From: Kmv34 sp964524965
Lineage (GTDB): Bacteria; Aerophobota; Aerophobia; Aerophobales; B3-G15
Assembly (NCBI GenBank): GCA_964524965.1
Contig: CAZGDY010000012.1
Coordinates: forward strand, 1 to 24,388
Length of the DNA: 24,388 bases
Direction of reading: 5' to 3'
Shown here: positions 7,008 through 13,635 of the stretch, piece by piece
Numbering within the stretch: position 1 is the stretch's first letter
Layout: each line of letters begins with the position of its first letter
The notes under the pieces: generated by a model
What the model was told of the DNA's origin: nothing
The model's database searches: none
The model's input: the letters and a program-made list of their open reading frames with translations, nothing else
Program-made: the position numbers and the translations under genes

Positions 7008-8822
7008 GTGGGAAAAATAAAGTTTAGTTTTTTTCTGGTAGCGGCTTTGGCCGTTTTATCTTTGTCTGTGATGGCCTATGGACAGGAGGCTGAAGTAGTA
7101 GAGCCGGAAAAGGAGATAGGTGTATTAAGTGCTCAATTTGTGAGCATTGAAGGAGATGTGGCGGTAAAAAAAGCAGGTGAGGAGATGTGGCGTCCAGCTT
7201 CCCTGGACATGTTGCTTGAGGCAGGGGACAGAATTATGAGTTGGAGTACAGGAAGTGCTGTTATTGAGACAGAAAATGGAAATGAAATAGAAATTTATCC
7301 ACGAACCGAGTTTTTAATAGAAGAGATGGGATATGATGAAACTGAGAAAAAGTCAAAATTTAAAGTGTTTTTAGGGAAAGCCTTGTTTACAGTACAAAAA
7401 ACTTTTAGCTTAAAACATAAATTTCAGGTCGAAACACCAGCAGCAGTAGCTGCAGTAAGAGGTACTAAATTTTATATATATACAATGGAAGATGGGACTG
7501 TTTCAGTTAAAGTGCTGGAGGGTGTAGTACGGGTAAGCAATGCTTTGGGGTCGGTAGATGTAGGTGCAGGTGAGCAGGTAACAATTGAACCAGAAAGTCC
7601 TCCCGGCACTCCTGAAGAGTGGGTAGAGGGAGAAGAAGTAGTAGAGGTAGAGGAAGTAGTAGTAGTAGAAGTGGAGGAGGAAGAAGAAGCAGTAGTAGAA
7701 GTGGAGGAGGAGACTCCCACTGTGAAAAAACCTTCTTTAGGAAGAGTAGAAGTAGGAATGGAAACAGCGGGAGGGAAGGGATTTTTAAAGATACGATATG
7801 TTCCTGAATTTCATTTTGGTGCCTTGGGATTAGCTTTAAATTTAAGTCTTTATTACGGTCCGGATGACGATACAATGGGAATTTTTTTAGATAGGGATAC
7901 AGGTCAATTGGGATGGGAGATATCTAAATTTGAACAGGTTCTTCAGCTTATCAAATGGGTAGAGCTTGATACAAAGCCCCTAAAAGTACGTTATGGAAGA
8001 TTAGATAACGTGACTCTGGGAGCAGGGATGCTTATGAGTGATTACTATCCTAACAACGAGACTGGAGTGATGGCCCATTTGCACTTGGGTGTTGGGGGAG
8101 GAAGTGTGTTTTATCCTACGAATAATGTGACTAATGTTTGGGGTAGCCGACTTTTCCTTCAGTTGGGAGAAAGACTGCAAATCGGAGCAAGTTTAGTTCA
8201 AGAACTGCAAGCAGTTACTTTAGCGGATGACCAAGTTCAAGGTCCACTTATTGGAACGGCTGCTGACGCTATCTATTCTCTTGGTTCGCCGGATATATAT
8301 TTTCAGGTAGGTACCTATACGGGTAGTAATGTAGATGAGAATTTTGCCTGGTCTACTGGTATTAGGGGAGATATGGGCTTTCTTAAGTATCGTGCTGAGT
8401 ACAGAGAAGGAAATATAATTTTTGGTTATTTTGATGACATTTACGAAAGGGCTAGAATAGCAGAAACTCTTTCTTCTGTAGTTATTAATACTTTTTCCGG
8501 TTATCTAATACAGGGTGCGATAAGCCCCATAAGTAATTTTTCTCTGGGAGCTACTTACGAAGATTATGCAGGGCAAGAGAATAAATTAACCGGAGAGGTA
8601 AGTTTAGTTTTTTCGGAACAGATCCAGGGAAGTATAGTCTATACCAAGAGAGGAATAGGAGGTGGAGGAGAATTCGATTTTTACAAAAACGCCGGTATAC
8701 ATCTCGGGATAAGCTATCCCGTAAGCCCAGGGACGATATTAATAATTACCAGGAATGAGTATTACGATGATCTGGGTAACAAAACAGTCGATGTTGACGT
8801 ATCTGTTCAAATTATTATTTAA
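7008..8822 (+). CDS. secreted FecR-domain protein with C-terminal outer-membrane-like beta-barrel
   Basis: Unnamed envelope protein, 604 aa from the GTG at 7008. The frame is open back to a GTG at 6972. I prefer 7008 because AGAGG (6998-7002) lies 5 nt before it and the protein then opens with a classical signal peptide (MGKIKFSFFLVAALAVL, cleavage near AYG-QEA). Next comes a FecR domain (about 40-195) with QFVSIEGDVAVKKAGEEMW, LLEAGDRI, VETPAAVAAVRGTKF and VKVLEGVVRVSN. A Glu/Val-rich linker follows, encoded by a purine-rich repeat near 7612-7715. The last 350 residues show alternating beta strands rich in Gly, Tyr and Phe, as in porin-like barrels, ending VDVSVQIII without the common terminal Phe. 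The FecR part would lie in the periplasm. It precedes a CHASE2 protein by 32 nt, a pairing known from other bacteria. Its ligand is unknown. Confidence 0.8.
   Translation: MGKIKFSFFLVAALAVLSLSVMAYGQEAEVVEPEKEIGVLSAQFVSIEGDVAVKKAGEEMWRPASLDMLLEAGDRIMSWSTGSAVIETENGNEIEIYPRTEFLIEEMGYDETEKKSKFKVFLGKALFTVQKTFSLKHKFQVETPAAVAAVRGTKFYIYTMEDGTVSVKVLEGVVRVSNALGSVDVGAGEQVTIEPESPPGTPEEWVEGEEVVEVEEVVVVEVEEEEEAVVEVEEETPTVKKPSLGRVEVGMETAGGKGFLKIRYVPEFHFGALGLALNLSLYYGPDDDTMGIFLDRDTGQLGWEISKFEQVLQLIKWVELDTKPLKVRYGRLDNVTLGAGMLMSDYYPNNETGVMAHLHLGVGGGSVFYPTNNVTNVWGSRLFLQLGERLQIGASLVQELQAVTLADDQVQGPLIGTAADAIYSLGSPDIYFQVGTYTGSNVDENFAWSTGIRGDMGFLKYRAEYREGNIIFGYFDDIYERARIAETLSSVVINTFSGYLIQGAISPISNFSLGATYEDYAGQENKLTGEVSLVFSEQIQGSIVYTKRGIGGGGEFDFYKNAGIHLGISYPVSPGTILIITRNEYYDDLGNKTVDVDVSVQIII
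7612..7715 (+). repeat. purine-rich GTA/GAA/GAG microsatellite-like tract in coding sequence
   Basis: About 100 nt made almost only of GTA, GAA, GAG and GTG codons, giving a Glu/Val linker. A 20-nt unit (agtagtagaagtggaggagg) occurs at 7661-7680 and again without change at 7691-7710, a 30-bp period. Length changes in multiples of three would alter only the linker between the FecR and barrel parts. Confidence 0.75.
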
Positions 8823-8854
8823 TTTGTAAATAGTGTATTGGAAAGGTCAAGAAG

Positions 8855-11218
8855 ATGAAGGTCTTATTTAATCGTCCCGCACTAGCTGGTATTATTGTGG
8901 GAATCCTTGTGGCTATCGTGCTCTGGGCAGGTTGGGGATTGGGAATTTGGGAACGCATTGAAACCTCAACCTTAGATTTGCGTTACTTATTGCGACCTTC
9001 ATCTTCGCGACCTTCTTCCGTTGTTATAATAGATATTGATCAGAAGAGTCTAACCAACTTAGGAAAATGGCCCTGGCCTCGTTCATTTCATGCCAATCTG
9101 GTAAAACAGCTACAAAGTGCAGGAGCCAGTGTAGTAGGGTTTGATGTTATATTTAGCGAAAAAGATAAAAGATTTCCTGAAGAAGATGAACAATTTGTAG
9201 ATGTCGTTGGCCAATATGGATTAGTAGTACTTCCCGCTTATTCTAAAGGAGAAGTGGAGAATCTTCCTTTTGTTGAGCTAAGGGAAAAGGCTGCTGGGAT
9301 TGGAAGTGCAGCTTTTATTCCCGATCAGGATGGAGTACTACGGCGGCTAAAATTAGGGCAGCGAATAAAAAAAAATAACTATTGGGCATTTGGGATAGAA
9401 CTTTTAAGTGTTTACCTTAGTTTAAGCGAGAGTGATATCTATTGGAAGGATAAGAATGAATTTGTAGTGAACAATATTCAGATACCTTTGGATGAAGAAG
9501 GAAAGATGCTTATCAGTTTTAGAACAGGAAATCCTTATCCTCATTTTTCCTACGTTGACATTTTAGAGGGAAACTTTTCTCGGGGAGCATTAAAGGGCAA
9601 AATTGTACTTGTAGGAAGCGTAGCAGAAGGGGCAAGTGATTTTTTTCATACTCCTATTCATGCCCGAATGCCGGGTGTGCAAATGCATGCCTACGTTATA
9701 GACAGTATCCTTAACAGAGATTTTCTTACTAAAGTACCTACCTTTTATCTTGTTTTAATCCTTTTTTTATTATCTATTACAACTGGAATGTTATTTTTTT
9801 CCTTAAAGTGGAAAAAATCGGTTCTTATGGTTGTTATTTTTTTAGGAGGATGGTTTGCCTTAAATTTATTCTTTTTTACCCAATTAAACCTTATTTTGGA
9901 TTATCTGCCTTTTACCTTTGCTATTGCCTTAAACTTTGTAGGAGGTATTATTTATCAAAATAAATATGCCCAGGAAAAAGCACAGGTTCTTGATTTAAAT
10001 CTTTCATCCTTGTACCAGATGGGTAGAACTACGGGGCTTACTACGGATGTTTCCCAATTAGTACAATTGGTTTGTCTTACTACCACTGAATCATTGGATG
10101 CTTTTATTTGTGTGGTGATGTTAAAGGAAAAAGATGAGCATCTTAGTGTAAGGGGAGTTCATGGAATTAGCCTGGAAAATTTCTCTGGTCTGCAATATAA
10201 GATAGGAGAAGGAGTAGCGGGAGAGATAGCTGCTTCGGGTAAAGGTATTATAATTAATGATTCTCGAAAATACGAGGAAATTAAGCAATTTGATAAAGAG
10301 GGAAAAATAAGCTCAAGCCTTTATGTTCCTCTGATCGTGGCCGGAAAAATTACAGGAGTTTTGCATGTACATAAAAAAATCAAAAAGGGGTTCACCGCTG
10401 AGAATTTGAAGTTTTTGTTTGCTATTGGGACTCAGATGGCAATAACAATTGAAAATGCCCGATTATATCTGGAAGTAGCTGAAAAGGAGCGAATGGAAAG
10501 GGAACTTGAAATTGCTCGTCAGCTTCAAACAAGCCTCCTTCCTGAGGTAGCTCCTGAGGTCAAGGGTTACCAAATTGCGGCTAAGAGCTTACCAGCTCGA
10601 GAAGTTGGAGGAGATTTTTATGATTTTATAGAGATTAATCAAAACGAGATAGGTTTAGTGATAGGTGATGTTGCCGGAAAGGGCCTTCCTGCTGCTTTAT
10701 TTATGGCGCTTTCTCGGAGTTTTGTTAGAGCTCAGGCAATAGGTAATCGTGCAACTTTTACTACTTTGGAAAGAGCTAACAAATTAATTACCCAGGATGC
10801 CCGGGGAAAAATGTTTGTAACCTTATTTTATGCCATTTTAGATGTTCCAGCTAAAATATTGCGGGTTTCGAACGCTGGTCATAACCCCCCTCTTTTATTT
10901 CACTTTGCTACCAAGCAGTGCGAGGCGTTGGAAATAGAAGGTATCGCTTTGGGTGTTTTTGAGCAAGCACAATTTCAAAACAAGGAAATTATTTTAAAAT
11001 CAGGAGATGTTGTTCTTTTTTACACAGATGGCGTGGTTGAAGCTATAGATAACAATGAGCAAGAATTTGGAATGGAAAAACTTACAGAAATATTTAAAGA
11101 AAATTTCCATCTGGAAGCCCGCCAGCTCATTGAGCTTATAGAAAATAAAGTGCAGGAATTTGCGGGTAGTCAACCCCAGTTTGATGATTTGACTCTTTTG
11201 GTTGTTAAGGTAACTTGA
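8855..11218 (+). CDS. CHASE2-GAF-PP2C (SpoIIE-type) membrane sensor phosphatase
   Basis: Predicted transmembrane Ser/Thr phosphatase, 787 aa, that turns an envelope signal into dephosphorylation of a STAS protein. Order of parts: TM1 (about 10-30); periplasmic CHASE2 sensor (about 30-290; DLRYLLRP, VVIIDIDQKSLTNLGKWPWPR, GFDVIFSE, IVLVGSVAEGASDFFHTP, GVQMHAYVIDSIL); three TM helices (about 295-370); GAF domain (about 385-540; VRGVHG, YKIGEGVAGEIAASG, SSLYVPLIVAGKITGVL); a short coiled linker ERMERELEIARQLQTSLLP; and PP2C_SIG (about 560-785). The last has metal-binding Asp in GGDFYDF, GDVAGKGLPAALFM, FYTDGVVEA and FDDLTLLVV, so it looks catalytically intact. A STAS gene follows, the usual substrate of such phosphatases. 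Start ATG 8855, with GGAAAGG upstream. Confidence 0.93.
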   Translation: MKVLFNRPALAGIIVGILVAIVLWAGWGLGIWERIETSTLDLRYLLRPSSSRPSSVVIIDIDQKSLTNLGKWPWPRSFHANLVKQLQSAGASVVGFDVIFSEKDKRFPEEDEQFVDVVGQYGLVVLPAYSKGEVENLPFVELREKAAGIGSAAFIPDQDGVLRRLKLGQRIKKNNYWAFGIELLSVYLSLSESDIYWKDKNEFVVNNIQIPLDEEGKMLISFRTGNPYPHFSYVDILEGNFSRGALKGKIVLVGSVAEGASDFFHTPIHARMPGVQMHAYVIDSILNRDFLTKVPTFYLVLILFLLSITTGMLFFSLKWKKSVLMVVIFLGGWFALNLFFFTQLNLILDYLPFTFAIALNFVGGIIYQNKYAQEKAQVLDLNLSSLYQMGRTTGLTTDVSQLVQLVCLTTTESLDAFICVVMLKEKDEHLSVRGVHGISLENFSGLQYKIGEGVAGEIAASGKGIIINDSRKYEEIKQFDKEGKISSSLYVPLIVAGKITGVLHVHKKIKKGFTAENLKFLFAIGTQMAITIENARLYLEVAEKERMERELEIARQLQTSLLPEVAPEVKGYQIAAKSLPAREVGGDFYDFIEINQNEIGLVIGDVAGKGLPAALFMALSRSFVRAQAIGNRATFTTLERANKLITQDARGKMFVTLFYAILDVPAKILRVSNAGHNPPLLFHFATKQCEALEIEGIALGVFEQAQFQNKEIILKSGDVVLFYTDGVVEAIDNNEQEFGMEKLTEIFKENFHLEARQLIELIENKVQEFAGSQPQFDDLTLLVVKVT

Positions 11219-11301
11219 ATCGTTTTTTTATTTTGCTACTTTTTATGGCAAAATTGTTATTAGGGAGTTTTGCCGGGGTATATTTATCTGATAATCTTTA
11301 G
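11215..11301 (+). CDS. possible 28-residue single-pass membrane peptide between phosphatase and STAS genes
   Basis: A TTG at 11215 overlaps the TGA stop of the phosphatase gene (TTGA) and opens a 28-codon frame ending in TAG at 11301. AAGG lies about 4 nt upstream. The peptide starts MNRFFILLLFMAKLLLG and ends SDNL: one hydrophobic helix with basic residues near the N-terminus, the form of a small membrane regulator. An internal ATG at 11245 would give 18 residues. Nothing is recognised by family. The overlap with the stop codon and the hydrophobic composition argue for it; the short length and low-complexity DNA argue against. Confidence 0.35.
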   Translation: MNRFFILLLFMAKLLLGSFAGVYLSDNL

Positions 11302-11328
11302 ATTGAAAAGATTTAGGAGGAAGTGAAA

Positions 11329-11661
11329 ATGGAAGTAAATATAGAAGAGAAGGAAGGAACAATCGTTGTTGACGTAGAGGGTCGCATAGATGCTTCTACC
11401 GCTCCAAAATTGGAAGAAGAGTTACTTAATAAAATTTCCCAAGGCAAAAAAAAGTTTTTGGTAAATTTCAGTAAAACCTCTTACGTAAGTAGCGGAGGAT
11501 TAAGGGCAGTTCTTACAGCAAGATGGGAGTTACAAAAACAAGGAGGAAATCTGGCCCTTTGCAATTTAAATACTAATGTATATAAGGTTTTTAAAATGGC
11601 TGGATTTACTTCTATTTTTAAGATTTACCCCAGTGAAGAAGAAGCACTTGGTAAGATTTAA
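11329..11661 (+). CDS. STAS-domain anti-sigma-factor antagonist (SpoIIAA/RsbV type)
   Basis: Partner-switch protein, 110 aa, one STAS domain. An AGGAGG at 11315-11320 is 8 nt before ATG 11329 but only 2 nt before the GTG at 11323, so the ATG is chosen. Conserved parts: VVDVEGRIDASTAPKLEEEL (strand, then the DASTAP loop) and KKFLVNFSKTSYVSSGGLRAVL. The second Ser of SYVSSGGL (Ser55) aligns with the phosphorylated Ser of SpoIIAA and RsbV. In the classical scheme an RsbW-like kinase phosphorylates this Ser, and the PP2C phosphatase encoded just upstream removes the phosphate, allowing capture of the kinase/anti-sigma factor. No such kinase is encoded in the window. It converges with the receiver gene on the other strand. 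Confidence 0.93.
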   Translation: MEVNIEEKEGTIVVDVEGRIDASTAPKLEEELLNKISQGKKKFLVNFSKTSYVSSGGLRAVLTARWELQKQGGNLALCNLNTNVYKVFKMAGFTSIFKIYPSEEEALGKI

Positions 11662-11745
11662 TTAGCAAACTAAAATATATCCAAGCGATAAGTTAATAGT
11701 TATTTTTGTGTTTTGACGATAGAAGAAAACCCGGCTAAATGTTTT

Positions 11746-12147
11746 TTATATTTTTAGAGCTTTTTTAGCGGCTTCTTCAAGTTTTTGGGGGTCAACAGGT
11801 TTATCTATAAATTCTAGAGGTTTTTCTCCAATAAATTCCTTCATATCTTTTTCAGAAAACTTAATGCCTGATTTTTCTGAAACTCCTGTTAACATAATTA
11901 CAGGTATCTCTTTAGTTTTCGGATTTGCTCTTAGCTCGTAAAAAACGTTAAAACCATCTTTTTTGGGCATCATAACGTCCAAAATGATAAGGTCAGGGAC
12001 CTCAGCTGCGGCTTTTTCTAAACCTATTTCTCCATTATGTGCTGATATCACGGAGAGATCTCCAATTTTGAGAAGAACAATTTTAGTAAATTCAATCCAG
12101 TCAGGGTCATCATCTACTATGAGTACAACTTTTTTTCTATCGGTCAT
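11746..12147 (-). CDS. stand-alone response regulator receiver domain (CheY-like)
   Basis: Single REC domain of 133 aa with no output domain. The acidic pair is D12/D13 in VDDDPDWIEF, the phospho-acceptor is D57 in LIILDVMMPKKDG, the Thr is in VIMLTGVS, and the Lys in EFIDKPVDPQKL. It is the last gene of the chemosensory operon, 31 nt after the REC-histidine kinase gene, with a strong AAGGAGAG ribosome site. It may be the phosphoryl acceptor for the CheA hybrid or the REC-HK, acting on a protein target. It could equally be a diffusible phosphate sink. Confidence 0.92.
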   Translation of the reverse strand: MTDRKKVVLIVDDDPDWIEFTKIVLLKIGDLSVISAHNGEIGLEKAAAEVPDLIILDVMMPKKDGFNVFYELRANPKTKEIPVIMLTGVSEKSGIKFSEKDMKEFIGEKPLEFIDKPVDPQKLEEAAKKALKI

Positions 12148-12178
12148 TATTCTCTCCTTAAGTTTGTGTTTTATATCA

Positions 12179-13525
12179 CTATTTATTTCTTATCATATCA
12201 TCTTGCTCCCCAGGTGTCAACTTATAAAGTTTCAACGGTAAGGTGAAGTGAAATTTTGATCCTTTACCAACATCACTTTCTGTCCATATTTTTCCTTGAT
12301 GGCCTTCAATTATTTTTTTAACAATTGCGAGTCCTAATCCAGTGCTTTTTTCACCTCCGGTAGCTCTTACGCTAGTTTTTTCAAATGGTTCAAATAGCTT
12401 TCCAAGTTCCTCTGTCGGTATTCCTTGGCCTTGGTCTATCACGGAAATAATTACATCATGGTCCGTCTTTTCGATGTTGATTTCAACTTTTGTGGAAGGA
12501 TAGGAATACTTTATGGCGTTGCTAATTAAGTTATTAAATACTTGTTCAACTTTTGCTGAATCGATGATTATTTCCGGAATTGTCTTATCGCATTTTAAGG
12601 AAATTGCAATTTGCTTTTTATTAGCTAGAAAATTATTTAACTCAACGTTTCGTTTGATGAGAAGGAGTAAATCCATTTTTTCCAGATTTAGTTGTAATTT
12701 TCCTGATTCAATCTTAGAAATATCCAGGAGGTCATTTATAAGTCCGAGCATGAATTTGCTGCTTAGTTGGATAACGGAGAGAAATTTAGCCTGGCTTTCG
12801 TTGAGCATAGATGAAGTTTGTTCGGATAAGAAGTTGCTGTATGCTAATATGAGGCCCAAAGGGCTACGTAAGTCATGAGCAGCCATCCCCAGGAATTGGT
12901 TTTTTTGTTCGTTTAATTTTTCAAGTTCCTCATTTCTTCTCTTTAATTCGTGTTGGGTAATGACAAGTTCTTTATTTACTCTTTGTAATTCAAGGTTTTT
13001 TTGTAGGGCATTTTCATAAGTAGAAATGAGAAGATCAACTATTTGAGCACGTTCTGAGGTAATTATACGCTTTTTACCGGCAAAGAAAATTTCCATACCC
13101 ATTTTTTTTGTTTCTTTTTTTCGAAGTTCCTGAGTTGTAAGAATATTTTTAATGCGAGAAATAAGAAATTGTTCTTCGTAGGGTTTTGTAATAAAATTGT
13201 CCGCTCCACACTCAAGAGCCTTAATCACATCCTCGGGGTCAGAAAGCTGGGTCAGAAGGATAACTGGTATCTCCTTGAGGTTTTTATCTTTTCTTAACTG
13301 ATAGCAAAATTCAAATCCATTCATTTCGGGCATAACGATGTCGCTGATGACAATTCTTGGTAGGTGTTTTTTAATTTTAGCAAGGGCTTCTTTGCCGTTG
13401 TAGGCAACTGAAACAAGATAATTATTTTGTTCGAGCACATATTGCAATTGTACAGCTTGCGTTATACTGTCCTCAACAATTAAAACTTTAATTTTGTCGT
13501 TTGCAAGGTTTTTTCCTGATTCCAT
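12179..13525 (-). CDS. hybrid REC-histidine kinase (REC, coiled coil, HisKA, HATPase)
   Basis: Soluble kinase of 448 aa. Residues 12-130 are a receiver (acidic residues in IVEDS, D62 in IVISDIVMPEMNG, K114 in FITKPY). Residues 140-180 carry the linker EIFFAGKKRIITSERAQIVDLLISTYENA, found in many REC-HK proteins that act after a CheA. A coiled coil (about 180-210) leads to HisKA with H217 in FLGMAAHDLRSPLGLI. HATPase_c follows (about 315-435: NLISNAIKY N-box, VIDQGQGIP, STGLGLAIVKKI). There are no membrane segments, so its input is presumably phosphoryl transfer to the N-terminal receiver. AAGGAGG precedes ATG 13525. A 110-nt gap before it may hold an internal promoter. Confidence 0.93.
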   Translation of the reverse strand: MESGKNLANDKIKVLIVEDSITQAVQLQYVLEQNNYLVSVAYNGKEALAKIKKHLPRIVISDIVMPEMNGFEFCYQLRKDKNLKEIPVILLTQLSDPEDVIKALECGADNFITKPYEEQFLISRIKNILTTQELRKKETKKMGMEIFFAGKKRIITSERAQIVDLLISTYENALQKNLELQRVNKELVITQHELKRRNEELEKLNEQKNQFLGMAAHDLRSPLGLILAYSNFLSEQTSSMLNESQAKFLSVIQLSSKFMLGLINDLLDISKIESGKLQLNLEKMDLLLLIKRNVELNNFLANKKQIAISLKCDKTIPEIIIDSAKVEQVFNNLISNAIKYSYPSTKVEINIEKTDHDVIISVIDQGQGIPTEELGKLFEPFEKTSVRATGGEKSTGLGLAIVKKIIEGHQGKIWTESDVGKGSKFHFTLPLKLYKLTPGEQDDMIRNK

Positions 13526-13556
13526 GGATTAGCCTCCTTGTATTTTTAATTGAACT

Positions 13557-13585
13557 ATTATAAAGAGTTTAGTTTATTTTTGGAA
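13557..13585 (-). promoter_or_regulatory. possible internal promoter before the REC-HK gene
   Basis: On the minus strand a perfect TATAAT (13562-13557) lies 32 nt before the REC-HK start. The -35 region at 17 bp (13585-13580, TTCCAA) is poor. It could uncouple the last two genes from the main operon promoter. Confidence 0.35.
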
Positions 13586-13635
13586 AACGTTGAATTTTCT
13601 CTAAGTTTAACTCAGACAAGCTCTTTTTATTGTAT

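Noticed and set aside
7472..7875. Two long minus-strand open frames rich in Ser/Thr or Leu/Pro opposite the FecR-domain gene
   Set aside because: They are the complement of the purine-rich Glu/Val repeat; the composition is that of the repeat read backwards and there is no ribosome site or family motif.
11662..11745. Bidirectional terminator between the convergent STAS and receiver genes
   Set aside because: AAAAC/GTTTT can pair around CCGG-containing loop near 11728-11746, but the stem is only 5 weak base pairs.
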